Positions 1 through 11,760 of a stretch of 64,000 nt of DNA are shown one piece after another. The first letter of the stretch is position 1; the number at the start of each line of letters is the position of its first letter. Below the pieces are notes generated by a model, which saw only the letters and a list, made by a program, of their open reading frames with translations, was not told where the DNA came from and did no database searches. The stretch is from Humulus lupulus (taxonomy: Eukaryota > Streptophyta > Magnoliopsida > Rosales > Cannabaceae). The DNA is taken from the NCBI RefSeq assembly GCF_963169125.1, contig NC_084798.1, positions 201,495,481 through 201,559,480 of the forward strand, given 5' to 3'. Made by a program: the position numbers and the translations under genes.

Positions 1-878
1 TTATGTCAATGACGATCCAGTTGCCTATTTGGGTGATGATGATGACAAAATTGAGGGGTGCAGCAGTTCTGATGATAACTCCGAGGATCGATTACCCATG
101 CTACATGTGGAGCAAGTGGATAATGGTAATGTACGACCAGCGAAGACGTCAAGAAAGCCAAGGATGTAGGACTCCCGGCCAAAAGAGCAGTCATCCAACT
201 ACACAAGATGATAGAAATAGATGGAATTCTCCAGCATATACTACTGAAGATATCCCATGGCCCACCTGTATGCAATGAAGAAGTCAGATACTGAAGTTTG
301 GCATATCACTTGCAAGGATCCTGATTGTGGGTGGAGATTCACGGAGAAGAGAATACCTAAATCTGATATGTTCGAGATATTTCATTTCACCAATAAACAC
401 ACTTGCTCACTTGAACTCCGGCATAAAGGCCACCACCAAGCTGCACCTTGGGTTATTGTTCATTGCATCAAGATAAAATATCAGACTAGATCGAATGCGT
501 ACATGAAAAATAACATAAGAGAGGACATTAAGAAAGATTATGACATTGAGTTGTCATATGGAAAAGCTTGGAGATGTCGAGAGATGGATCTTAGTTATGT
601 CAGGGGCACACTGGAAGCATCCTACAAGAAGTTACCATCGTACTTGTTCATGCTTCGCTAAAGATGATCGGTTCAAAATTTTCTTTTTCTCACTCGGAGT
701 TAGTAGAAGAGGGTTTTGTACATGTCGTCCTATGTTATGTGTGGACATCACTTTTTTAAAACAAAATACAATGGGCAGATGTTATGTGTAGTCACTGTGG
801 ATGCAAATAACCATTTGTATCCAATTGTATTTGCTATTGTGGATAATGAGAATCATGATTCTTGGAAGTATTTCATAT

Positions 879-883
879 CAAAC
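879..883. repeat. Target-site duplication CAAAC, left copy
   Basis: The five bases directly precede the TG of the solo LTR and recur at 4657-4661 right after its CA. Confidence 0.9.
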
Positions 884-1596
884 TGTAGTGCACCAATTTT
901 TTTTTTTTTAGATTATTTAAATTTTTGTGATTTATTTGATTTAAATGTTAAGTGTGATGAATTGTTTTATTTAAGTGTTGTTATTTTATTTGGTTGATTA
1001 TTTGTTTTATTTGATTGTGTGTTATTTTATTTAATTGTTAGAAATGTTTTGGTTAATTAATTTAATAAGTGAATAATTGTGTAACATGTTATTTTACTAT
1101 TAGTGTTACATTTTAATTAAGTGTGACAATTGAGGTAATTATGTGAGCTATGGTGGAATGCACTAAGGTGCATGGTAGATAGTAATGCGCCCTAGTGATT
1201 TAGTGTGTGCTAGTGCATGGTAGCATGGTGCACATGTGTAGATTTTCTACACATTTTATGTTTCCTTATTTTAGATTTTATTTGGGTTAATTTATTAAAA
1301 AAAAAAAAGAAAAGAAAAGGGAAATAGGGAGTTGGGCGTGTGACCTAGTGGGAAAGGAATAATTTCCTTAAGATGGTAAAAATAAAAAATTTAAGACCAT
1401 AATCATTTTGGGGATAGGCATGATCATATTTTTACTCCTTTATATCTTTTTAAAATAAAGAGAAATTAAGAAAAATAAAAGGGAAATGGAAACTTACCTT
1501 ATTGTGTTAGGGGAGACTTTATGGGAGGATTTGTGATAAAGAGGCTATGAAAGGAGAGAAGAGCATTTGCTCTTGTGTGTGTGGCTGCCGTGACCT

Positions 1597-1667
1597 AGAG
1601 AGAGAGGGATAGAGAGTGGCGTGTAGAGAGAGAGAGAGAGAGAGAGGAAGAAAGAAAGAAAGGAAGA
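1597..1667. repeat. GA/GAAA-rich microsatellite in LTR family A
   Basis: The stretch is made of GAGA and GAAA/GGAA runs inside the solo LTR. The complementary CT-rich tract appears in the reverse copies near 46555-46615 and 61125-61200, so it was already present in the ancestral LTR. Confidence 0.85.
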
Positions 1668-3793
1668 AGGAAGGAGAAGGTGAAGAGGAACCCCCTAGAG
1701 TATGTCTTCTTGTTTTCTCTTTTGCATAATCTCTTTATTTGATAATATGTTATTGATTTGTGTTATTTTCTTGTGTGTGTTTGGGTTCTTCCTTCTCCTC
1801 ATGGTGGCTTTCCCATAAAAACCCTAGCCTTGAATAAGGGTGTGGAGTTTGGGTATTGATCTTTTGTGTTCTTGATTTTACAATCAAGAGAGGTAATGGC
1901 CTTTTCTTAGCCCTTATATTGTTTTTGGTGGGTTGTATATGAGGTTTTGCTAATGGTGCTAATGGTTGATTTTGGTAGGATTGATGTATAGGATTTGGAC
2001 TTTGTGAGAGTATGATTTGTGTTTAAGGGTTGTGATGTTGATTTTGCTATGCATAAAAATTGTAATAATCTATGAGTGCATGTTTGGTGATTTCAGCCTA
2101 GGTACATCCAAGGGTGTTCTTGATATGTTGTGTGATTTACAATATATTAGATCCATGTTTTAGGACCTATGTTATATGGGTAAGAGAATAAATGGCAATC
2201 TTGATATCTTGACCATGAAATTTTGTTAGATGCATGTTATATTTTGAATGATTAAATTATAAGATGCATGAAAATAATGATAGAAACATGTTAGGTTAAT
2301 ATAAGGCATATGTGAATATGGTGCTTATAAATTACTATATGTTATTTTATTGATAGTGTTTTGTTGGTTTCATGGAATTGCAACAAATGGTTTTTAAAAG
2401 GATTCATGTGAATATGTTAGTGATATTAGAATCATGCATATTATAAGAGTATAATGAGATTTTAAGCATGTATGATTTTATGTAATTTTTGAGACAAAAG
2501 TTGAGTTTTATAAAGAATTAAGCTTGCTGTTTTTTTTGTAAATAATTGGGTAAAAGTTGATAAAAAGATGAGTTGCATGCATAAATAATGTTCTTGATGA
2601 ATATGTTAATTTTTATGAAATTAAAAGAGGATTTTAAGTCTCATGTTATGATATTTTACTCAATTAATTTCCTACAGAATTTTTATTGAATTTTGGGAAA
2701 ATATGGGTTTATAAACTTGAATATGGTGATTTTTAATGATAATAATAGTTGCTGGAATTTTGTAATAAAATATGAAGTAAGTTTCACTAAAAATGAATTT
2801 GAGTAATTTTTTGAATAAATTATTTTTCCTAAGTTATGGTAATATTGAAAAATGATATTTTAATGGTATGAATGCATATTTTGTTAAATAATGATTTTTC
2901 TTTATTTTGATTGAGAAAAATATTTAGACTCTATTTATTTGTGATTTTTGAATAAAATAAATGGTGGCTGAAAGTTTGTTTTAAAAAGGTTAACAATTGT
3001 TATTAAATTGTCACATATGGATTTTTGCTACTTAAAAACTAAGTCTTAAATAAATTAAATCAAAATGTATTTTTCCACACTTAAAATATATTTTTCACAT
3101 CATTTTTGTGTAACACCATGATAAAATATATTTTTCTAAAGAAACATATTAAAATAGGTATTTTAATTAAATCCAAGCTTGTTGGGTAATTCTTGGTAAA
3201 TTAATATTTATTTAATGAAAATGTCACATATTTTATTTTGAGCTAAAATAAAATAAAGTTTTGAGAAATTTAATCAACTTAGAAATTTTAAGAAAAATAA
3301 AGCATGTAATATGTCTATTGATTTTAAAATAATAAAAGAAATGTAGAATTATCGTTTTGAAAACGTCTTTATTACGCAACATTCCCACGTATGCATGTTA
3401 CATGCAAATCAACTTTTACGTCCAAAATCATGATTATTATTCAACTATGTGATTTTTATAAAACAATCATGTTAGTAAAATGGGTAGAACGAGCATTATT
3501 CTTTTTGGCGATAATTGCATGTTTAGTGTAACTGTTATCATGAGTGCATGGCCCATGCACACATGAGTTGTATGGAAGGGCAAAATAGTAATTTTATGAA
3601 CCTAAGAAACGTTATTTTGATTATGATATAGGCTAGTTGAAAGATTGTGAAATTCTTAGCTTGGACCTGAGGTAAGGAAGTTAAATAGATTTTATGATTT
3701 TATGCTATGAATGGTAAGGCTGTTATATGAATGAACTGTTATGAAATTATGAATGCCTTAATGTGATGATCTGTTGAATGTGATATGTGTATG

Positions 3794-3871
3794 GATGTTA
3801 GATACATCAAACAGAATACGATGTTAGATACATCAAACAGATTACGATGTCAGATACATCGAACGAGTTAC
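3794..3871 (+). repeat. 26-bp tandem repeat, 3 copies
   Basis: Three head-to-tail 26-bp units begin GATGTTAGATACATC (3794-3819, 3820-3845, 3846-3871). The third is slightly diverged. They lie inside the solo family-A LTR. Confidence 0.9.
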
Positions 3872-4002
3872 TAAGGACATTGAGACGTGACTCCTAGGGC
3901 GGACGCGCCGATGTTATTCAAGGACCAGTGATCTCCTGTTTACCTCATAGGGTGACATGGACAACTAGCGTTCCATGCTCATCATGTATGCTGTATGTTT
4001 GT

Positions 4003-4196
4003 GATATGATGATATGTCACATTTATGTCATGATATGATGATATGTCACATTTATGTTATGATATGATGATATGTCACATTTATGTTATGATATGATGAT
4101 ATGTATGATATGTCACATTTATGTTATGATATGATGAAACGTTACGTTTATGTTATGATGTGATGAAATGTTACGATTATGTTATGATATACCATG
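4003..4196 (+). repeat. 29-bp tandem repeat, about 6 degenerate copies
   Basis: Units of about 29 bp built on GATATGATGATATGTCAC followed by ATTTATGTTAT are repeated. The first copies are nearly exact and the last two are diverged. The reverse family-A copy near 11100-11160 shows no comparable expansion, so the array probably grew in this copy. Confidence 0.85.
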
Positions 4197-5867
4197 ATGT
4201 TTTAGATGAACGTTAGTGTTTGGTTGTTTGTTGTTTTCTTATTTGCTTATTTGCTTGTACTTCCTTACTGGGCTTTTAGCTCACCCTCCTTACTTTCCTT
4301 CCAGGTAGCAAATAGGTTTTCTCTATGGCACGCGTGGTGACGTGAGGAGTTCTTTCATCATGGGGTGTATGGTGTGGGGCAATCCTATGGACGATAAAAC
4401 GATCAACGTAGAACGCCATTTAAATTATGTTTTGTTTTTAAGAGACTTTCCTAAATTATCAGTGGAACTCTGTTATTTAACTTAATTGGTTTTTCTTTGA
4501 ACTTTGCATAAAAACCTATGTTTTATTTTAAACTTATGGTGCCAACTTGCATGATTTTAAATAAGTCCCCCTGAGACCTTAATAATGGATGGTATTCTTT
4601 TATAAATTATGTTATGCCAATGTTTTTGTAAGTATTAGTCTAGGGCGTTCTTTACACAAACCTAAAGGAAGCGATTGGGGAAGTTGAGGACCTGGCGTTT
4701 GTATCTGACAGGCATGCAAGTATTACACATGCCTTGAAAAATATTTTCCCTGATGCATATCACAATGCTTGCTACCACCATATTAGTATGAATGTGATTG
4801 CTAAATTCAAGACTGATAATTGTCATGTGTTGATGTATAATGCAACATATTCTTTTGGGAAATCCGAGTTCCATGCTCACTTTGACAAAATCAAATCAAA
4901 AGACCCAACTATCGCTCAGTACCTAGGACGCATTGGTTTTGATAAGTGGTCTCGAGCTTACTTTCCTGGATATATTATGTCATTGTGAATTGTAATTTAA
5001 TTTATGAAATCTTTAAAATGTACATTATTTTTAAATGTTAGTTTTCCAGAATACTAGGTACAATATAATGACAAGCAATGAAGCCAAAAGTTTCAATAAT
5101 AAGACCCATGATGCAAAGAGTTTTCCGATAAGTACATTCATCGAATTTATTCACTTTGCACTTCAGTCCTAGTTCTGTGATTGGAGAGAAACTAGCGAGA
5201 AGACTACTACAACTCTTGCACTGACATATGAGAGTGATTTGGTGGATATGGCTGAGAAAGCTCGATTCTTTATCCCTTATGCAATAGGGAGTCATGAGTT
5301 CCATGTGTTAGATGGTGAGTTAAATGGTGAAGTTAGCCTCTTGAATAAAACATGCACATGTGGTGTGTTTCAGCTTATTGGCATTCCATGTGTTCATGCA
5401 CTATCTGGATCCCTTAAGAGAGGGGTGAGCTATTATTTCTGTGTTCAGATTACTATAAAATTGAGACATGGAGGTCCTCTTACATAGAAACTATACATCC
5501 TACTGGTAACGAGGTAGAGTGGATTATTCCACATGACATCAAGACAATGAAAGTGAGAACACCTACACATAAAAATCTGGTTGTTCTTCCAAAGAAGAAA
5601 CAAGGTAGGCCAAAGAAGAAATGCCATCCTTCCAATGGAGAAATTTTTTTTGTAGAACGCAAATGCAGCACATGTGGAGGTCGAGGCCATAAAAGGGAAA
5701 CTTGTAAAGTTCAAGTTTGAAATTTATGAGGACTTTGTTAGGCTTTTAATTTGTGTCATTTGAGACTTTGTTAGACTTTTTATTTGTGTACTAATTGACT
5801 TTGATGGACTTCTAATTTGTTAGTAATGGGCTTTGTTTTCCTTTTAATTAATCATCAAAATGGTATC

Positions 5868-6114
5868 CAAATGTCATCGATATGTGTAAAAGTACTGGTT
5901 TTAAATGTATTTGTCAAAAGCATCGAAATGGCATCGAATCACCATCAAAGTGGCATCGAAATTATGATATGTAAGCTATAAATCGAATCACCGTCTATAT
6001 AACATCGAAATGGAATCGATGTGGCATTGATGTATCAAATAACAATTTTTAATTATAAATATATATCATCGAGTTACCATCGATTGGCCATCGAATTGAC
6101 ATCAATGTGGCATT
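5868..6114. repeat. 11-bp CATCGA-motif array (inner)
   Basis: CATCGA or close variants recur at 11-bp spacing in runs, for example CATCGAAATGG / CATCGAATCAC / CATCAAAGTGG / CATCGAAATTA around 5924-5967 and another run at 6066-6114. It occupies the gap between the 3' ends of the convergent MULE transposase and Ulp1-like genes. No ORF is involved. Confidence 0.88.
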
Positions 6115-6170
6115 GTTTATATGCAAAACAAAGCAGAAATCAAAATAATTGTTCTAACAATTAGAAAAAG

Positions 6171-8748
6171 TCAAGGATACACATTCTCATAAAAAATATC
6201 TATGCATAATTTATCCCTAAAGTACTGAATGTGGTCATCGATGGCATATGAGTTGGGAATGTCTCCAAGAATAAACTCCAAGTTCTTGATGGCGAATATG
6301 CCACAATCTCTGCTGAAATCAATAGACCGCATTTGTGGGTTTATTGAAAATTAAAGGAAAACATGGTTATGACACACTGAAGTTAGTACATCTAAATACC
6401 TGGATCTAGATTGTGGGACAGTATCCTTCGACATGCGCTGCCAAATCATCGATCTAGCTATTTTCAACTTGGGGTATCCTTTAAACATTCCAGAAGCATT
6501 AAGTAAAGATGGAAGCATCTTAACCCAAGGCTCCATCAAACCAATCAAATAAGCATTGCTAACGTTGGAATGGTCTGAGTCAAATACATTGATCATCCAA
6601 TCAGTCACATTTATCTCACAAAGGACTCAATGACTCCCTTTAATGCACCAGTGGAAGTAGATCTCGTTCCATTCACCCCAAGACTTCATATATTTATTCT
6701 TATATCCTTTCGTGAACATAAAGACGTCCTCATCCCATCAGTAAGACTTGGTTCCTTTCTTGAAGTCGTCATATCTGGCAGGAATATATTGTGCAAATGA
6801 TGAATCAATGATCGTGGCTTTCACAGGGTACGTCTTCAGCAATTCAATACGACGTCTTTGTATAAGATAATTCACAGCGTCAAGGTGTTGTAAATAAATA
6901 GATAATCGTTAAAATAGAGTTTTTTTTTAAAATTAGATGAATGTGTTAACAATGAATATAAAAGACTTAAAGTTTCTGCCAACCATTCTTTTGCTACCTT
7001 CAACTTCAGAAACCAAACAGGGGTGCCCTCACCACCATCCAACTTCCTCGGTCTGTTGTTGACAATCTCACCAAGTACCCATCGGTTAAAAGTTGTCAAC
7101 ATCGCTTGATCCAACTCCTTTAAAGGATGGATCTACATTGGGTTTTTTAATTTTGGATGCTTGGTTGCTGAAGTATAGTCCTCGTACCTCACTTGTCTCT
7201 GTCTAGTGTGTTTACCTTTAACAAAGCAATTAGTATACAATCTACTTAGTTTTAAAAAAAAATGTAATAACTCATAGATTAGTAGTACCTAAGACCGTTT
7301 GCACTGGTTGAGGAGGTGTGGCTTCTCCAACAGGAGGCTCGTAACATGTGGTGAGGATGTCATACTCTATGTCCTTTGTTGGAGTAGGTGCAGGAGTAGG
7401 TATACCACCAAGTGTTGCCAGCTTCTCCAATATAACTTCTTGATTCTTAAGCACGATACCTAGAGTGGCCTTAACCTCATCTACTAAACCTGATAGTCTG
7501 GCCATCTCACCCAACACAAATTCACAAGCCCCAAGACTGGGAGCAGGAGTAGGTTTTGCACTAGTATCAGGAGCATTCTTCATCGCAGCATCCTCCGTAA
7601 ATATGCTAGCCTCCATGGCTATCTCAGCCATCACAACAACCTCAACCTCAGGATTGAAGGGTCTTCCTTCCTCAGGCGCAGGCTGGATCATATCCCGCAG
7701 CATCGCATACCTAGGAGCATCCCCTTTTGTTCTCTGATATATAGTGTCAAAGAATTATCGTTCGTCTGGTCGAGGTCTGAGGATAGAAATGCATGACAAC
7801 TGAATGGAAAAAAAACAAGAAAGTTAGAAACTCCTGAAGTTAATTGGTATCAGGCAAATTTTTTTGGATAAGTTAAATTTAAAATAACTTACACATCTCC
7901 TCGCAAGTATATCCTTCTTATGTGAATGCTTCAGCTTGTCTGTGCTCTCCCACTATAGTATCCTAGGGAACTTGAATCCACAGGCTTGGCGTATTCCTTC
8001 TACAAATCAAGAATAGTCTTGTGTGCCCAATATTGCAAGGTTGGTGGATACCAGTTCCACCTTAGTGGTCTTTTTCTCCTTCTTACTGGGTATTGTAGCA
8101 CCAACTGCTTTCATATCTCTACTGAAATGTTTCACAGTTGTATTGAATGAAAGGGATCCCCATGGATACTTTTCAAAATACTCTAAATCCTCGACCATCA
8201 ACAATGAATCTCACCAAATAACATTGTCATTCTCAGCGGCCAATAGTATCCCCTCCACAAAATAAACCAAGCCGAGCTTGAACAAATCATCAGGTGCATC
8301 ACACATACCAAGAGCTTGTTCCAACATAAAGATCCTAATGTCTTTCTCGGGTTCCACATCGAAATATGTATTGAGTAGGCGGGAGGACTTTAGTTTAGGT
8401 TGAATGTCAGCGGCAAGTAGTGGACAGGAGCAACTTAGCCCAGTCATAATGGAAAACTCGTGCACCCCAAACATACATAAGTTTGGGCCCATCAAGATGT
8501 GTAACTCTTCGTCATGTGGAGACTTCACCTTCTGCAAAAGTATTGTGTGCATCAATGCCCCCGAGAACAAAAAAGCAAGGGTTATGAAAAATGGTCCAAA
8601 AATAGGCTCCTTCACTCTCTCCAACAACCCATGCTCGTCAAACCTTTTCTTCAATTTTGGTTAACCTCTCGGAACCCCTATAGGTGATATGACCGACACA
8701 ATGATCCTCTATGGGGATCTCAAGCGGCGGGATACGTTTGGGTGACAT
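6171..8748 (-). pseudogene. DUF1985/Ulp1-like cysteine peptidase gene (MULE cargo)
   Basis: Reading on the minus strand, a start is likely at 8748 (MSPKRIPPLEIP). A DUF1985-like domain follows (about 8655-8010, with KSPHDEELHILMGP and LEYFEKYPWGSLSF), then a variable linker (7703-7272) and a C-terminal Ulp1-like (C48) peptidase domain (about 7110-6171). The peptidase triad is visible: His at 6630-6632, Asp in VFDSD (about 6575-6586) and Cys at 6303-6305 in RDCGIF. C48 enzymes cleave SUMO-like modifiers, but the role of MULE-borne copies is not established. Damage includes a one-base frameshift near 8650, a stop near 8210 and a TGA at 6627-6629 immediately after the catalytic His. Several introns are likely, but their limits are uncertain. 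Confidence 0.78.
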
Positions 8749-8802
8749 CTACAAAATATCTAAAAAAGAGAGAATTAAGTAAAATTACAAAAATATACAG
8801 TT

Positions 8803-9391
8803 CATCGAATTTCCTTCGAAACATCATCGATTTGGTAGTACAACAATAAACAAAAATCAACCTATATGCATAAGTATCGAAATACCATCGAAATAGCATC
8901 GTTACTCATGTTTCCAAAAAACAAACCAAATATTGATATGCCATCAAAATAGCATCGAATCGCTTTCAAATAGATAACAAGTATATACCATTGACTCCCC
9001 ATCGAAATATCATTTATACATCATCATCCAAATATATGGCATCGGAAAACCATCGACATGGCATCGAAATAGCATCGAGTTTATTATATTTAGTAAAAGA
9101 GAACTAAAACTAAGAAAGCATCGATGCACCATCGAAATAGCATCGATGTACATTTAACAAATAAAAAACTAATAATACCATCGAATCGAAATTGAAATTG
9201 CATCGATTTTAAACAAATGAAAACTAAAACTAATCAAGCATCGAAACCCTATCGAAATAGCATCGCAACCCTATCGATTTACCATCGTCAATATTTATTG
9301 ATGCATCGATTATACAATCAACAATACACATATTCACTTAATGTCATCAAATCACCATTGATTGAGCATCGAAATGGCATCGAATGAACAT
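8803..9391. repeat. 11-bp CATCGA-motif array (outer)
   Basis: Upstream of the Ulp1-like gene, more than twenty CATCGA or near-CATCGA motifs occur, many in strict 11-bp register, for example CATCGGAAAAC / CATCGACATGG / CATCGAAATAG / CATCGAG around 9040-9078. The sequence matches the inner array at 5868-6114 in motif and period. Confidence 0.9.
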
Positions 9392-9595
9392 CAACCGACC
9401 AAAAAACTTCAGAGAATTTAAACCCATTATTTCAAAATAATGCAGATAGAATCAAACCTATTTTTAAGCAATATTTTTGCAAAATAGAGATTAAATATTT
9501 AAATTTCATAACTACATTACACCATATTCAATGTCATGATTCAAATTTTTTTAAAAAAAAAGAGGTTACCATTAACGTTGACAGAAAAGATGGTG

Positions 9596-9724
9596 GTTGA
9601 GAGAAATGTGTGAGCATGAGAGAGAAAGAGAGTTCTGAGTGAGAGAGAGGGAAAGAGAGGGTGAGAGAAAGAGAGACATTAACGCGAGAGAGAGAGAGAG
9701 TTCCGACTGAGAGAGAGAGGAAGT
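9596..9724. repeat. GA-rich microsatellite
   Basis: Interrupted GAGAGA runs dominate the segment just upstream of the MULE peptidase gene and its repeat array. It may lie in the promoter/leader side of that gene. Confidence 0.8.
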
Positions 9725-9769
9725 GGTTTGAATGCCAAGGGTATTATTGGACAAAAAAATTAAAAGTGT

Positions 9770-9849
9770 CATATATTTGGGATAGTAAGTTATGGAGGCA
9801 TTATTAAAAATTTTACTATATTTTAAAGGGTACATACCCTAAAATTCCC
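9770..9849. repeat. Candidate right terminal region of the MULE
   Basis: The sequence ends GGGTACATACCCTAAAATTCCCC, in which GGGTA and TACCC form a short inverted repeat. Read from outside inward it starts GGGGAATTTTAG. G-rich starts are typical of MULE terminal repeats. The partner terminus is outside the window, so this rests on appearance and position only. Confidence 0.35.
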
Positions 9850-10655
9850 CTACATTTATGGAGTATTTTTTTTGTCTCTATCAAGATATATGTTTTTATT
9901 GCGACATGTGTTTAAAAGGACTCACAAGAAGTACACGTATGTCCACCTTTTTCTATTTCTTTTGTTAAATAGATACATAGCCATAAACTCATTCAAGAAT
10001 AGTATAATGAAAAAATTAATTATAAAATTGAAACAAAATATATTAATAAATTCACGTAAGTTTATCCAATATATAAAAGGTATAAGTGCATCACACCTCT
10101 AGATAAATTTTATTTCTTTAACATATCACAATTATTGAATATGCCAAGTGATATATATTTACACTAATAGTACGTCTACTAAATAATAATCAGAATCTGA
10201 ATAAATCTATAGTGAAAATAGGAGTAAAATATAGAAAAATCAAAATCATTATTCTATTAAGTTGTTTACTAAAAAAAATGAAAATTATTTTATATGGATT
10301 GCAAAATCAATAGATGAAATCGGAATGCTGTAATTATAAAATATTACACATAAATAAAATAAAATTAGACTTACGTACTAAGTTTAATTAAATAATATTG
10401 TTAATAAAAAGAATCATGAATATAGATATTAAATAAAATGATAGTTAGACAAATATTTGTAGGGTAAAAATCTCTTTTCATTTTTAAATAAAAAAAGTTT
10501 TCACCGTAATCCCATTTTGTTATACTCAATTTTCAAGATGAATACGATTAGCTAGCGAAATATGTGAAATAAGATAGGAAGAAAGGAAATTATGAATTAA
10601 ATTCCCCAGAATAAATGGTAGTGAATAATAATAATGACAAAATGCATTAGTTCGG
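9850..10655. other. AT-rich spacer, no recognisable gene
   Basis: About 0.8 kb of AT-rich sequence lies between the putative MULE end and the start of the family-A LTR. The only open frames are short and of low complexity. I see no motif, terminal repeat or RNA gene in it. Confidence 0.6.
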
Positions 10656-11488
10656 TGTAAAGCGCCCTATTTTATTACTTTGTAAAAACGTCTCTCATCT
10701 TATAAATAATTAAAAAAATACTACTTAAAAAGATAAATTCAGCGACGCTTGATAAAACATGCAAGTTTGGGCCTAATAATTTAAACTAAAAATAAAGTGT
10801 TCATATGCAATGTTTAAAGAAAATAAAAAGTTTGAGTCCCACTGGTAAATTTAAAAATAATGTCCATAACATAGTTCTTTAAAACTCGGCGCTTATGTTG
10901 ATCATTTATTCATTCATAGAAAACCCTCATGCCATACACACTCAGACGTCGGAATTCCCCACATCACATCGTGTGCAAGAGAAACCATATTTATTACCTG
11001 AAAGGGGGAAGTAAGGGGGTGAGCTAAAAGTCCAGTAAGGAAGTACAACAAAATAAAAAATAAGGCAAGAAAGACATGTATAACATAATAGAACAATTCA
11101 TAACGTCATCATACTTATATCTCATATTCAAAATGAAACATAGTCATACATCCCATTCATTCAATCATAAGCATACTCTTTGTGATCATTACACCTCTAT
11201 TGTCCATGTCACATCTTGAGGTAACCAGTATAACTGGGTTGGTAAAACCTCCTCTATGAGGTAAATAGGATCTCAGGTCCTTGAATAATCTCGACGCGTC
11301 CGTCCTCTGAGTTACGTCATATCCTTAGTAACTCATTTGTTGTGTTGCGTTTAGCACGATAGCAACCATCTCTTTTCATTCATCATACAAACACATATAA
11401 TCCAGTTCACATCAAAGAAAGAAAATACATGTTTCATCATACTTATCATAACATTTCAAGACAGAAATTCCATTTTCCATAGCACATA
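10656..11488 (-). mobile_element. Family-A 3' LTR, distal part
   Basis: It is a diverged reverse copy of solo-LTR positions about 3750-4656. Recognisable matches include the TGTAAAG end, the region equivalent to ACTAAGGACATTG near 11325 and the shared LTR module at about 10998-11044. It stops at the CACTA junction and continues at 44273. Confidence 0.85.
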
Positions 11489-11519
11489 CACTAAAACAAT
11501 ATAATGGTTTTATGACTTT

Positions 11520-11760
11520 ATTTGGGAGACATTAAAAGTCTACAATGTCTCCCGCGGGGGGAGACATCGTAGGTGGAGACATTGTAAGTGCACATCTCAC
11601 GTCTCACAATGAGAGAGATGAGAGACATTCCACGTCTCCCAGTGGGAGAGGTTGAAAGGTGTCCAAAAACGTGGACTTTCAACCTCTCCTATTGGGAGAT
11701 GTTGGATGTCTTTCACCTCTCCTAGTGGGAGACATTGAAAGTCCACCATTTTAAAACAAA
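11520..11760. repeat. CACTA subterminal repeats, GTCTCCC type (left outer)
   Basis: Repeated palindromic units of the form GTCTCCCAnTGGGAGAC and variants are interspersed with GACATTGAAAGTCC-like segments. The same motifs recur at 14340-14440 and, more diverged, at 44090-44260. Confidence 0.8.

Larger units (their letters stand above)
884..4656 (+). mobile_element. Solo LTR, family A (3.77 kb)
   Basis: The segment begins TGTAGTGCACC and ends TTTACA, giving the TG...CA ends of an LTR, and is flanked by the perfect 5-bp duplication CAAAC (879-883 and 4657-4661). It contains no coding sequence. Removing it and one CAAAC copy rejoins the MULE transposase reading frame. Reverse-oriented relatives occur at 10656-11488 plus 44273-47234 and at 59465-61825. 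It is therefore a solo LTR left by recombination between the LTRs of a Ty3/gypsy element. At 4264-4313 it carries a C-T-GGGC...AGCTCAC...CAGGTAG module shared with other LTR families here. Confidence 0.93.
2..5720 (+). pseudogene. MURA-like MULE transposase, broken and interrupted by a solo LTR
   Basis: This is a relic of a Mutator transposase (DDE, MULE/SWIM type). In order one sees an acidic N-terminal stretch (2-170), the MuDR N-terminal domain with its C-x4-C...H-x-C zinc motif (about 265-420), the catalytic core beginning at 660-790 with the first Asp in CVDITFLK, a second Asp in SDRHASI (about 4700-4725), the SWIM zinc finger CTCGVF...CVH (5352-5397) and a C-terminal CCHC knuckle (CSTCGGRGHKRETC, about 5662-5705). 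A frameshift separates VDITFLK from the next core segment near 757, a stop replaces a Trp near 5168, and one extra base near 5441-5445 shifts the frame after the SWIM finger. The solo LTR at 884-4656 splits the core between the two catalytic Asp motifs. The 5' end may lie outside the window. The gene is certainly inactive. Confidence 0.88.
1..9849 (+). mobile_element. Mutator-like element (MULE) carrying a Ulp1-like gene, left end outside window
   Basis: This block combines a MURA-type transposase relic on the plus strand (2-5720) with a convergent DUF1985/Ulp1-like peptidase gene on the minus strand (6171-8748), an arrangement known from plant MULEs that have captured Ulp1-like genes. Arrays of an 11-bp CATCGA motif lie between the two genes and outside the peptidase gene. 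The proposed right terminus is the motif CTAAAATTCCCC ending near 9849, which read inward is GGGGAATTTTAG, a G-rich start like many MULE terminal repeats. The left terminus is not in the window, so neither the terminal inverted repeat nor the 9-bp target duplication can be tested. The membership of both genes in one element is inferred from adjacency. Confidence 0.6.

Noticed and set aside
9572..9835. Leu/Ser-rich ORF on the minus strand
   Set aside because: It is a translation of the GA microsatellite.
9872..10102. Lys/Ile-rich ORF in the spacer
   Set aside because: Low-complexity AT-rich translation without any domain or context.
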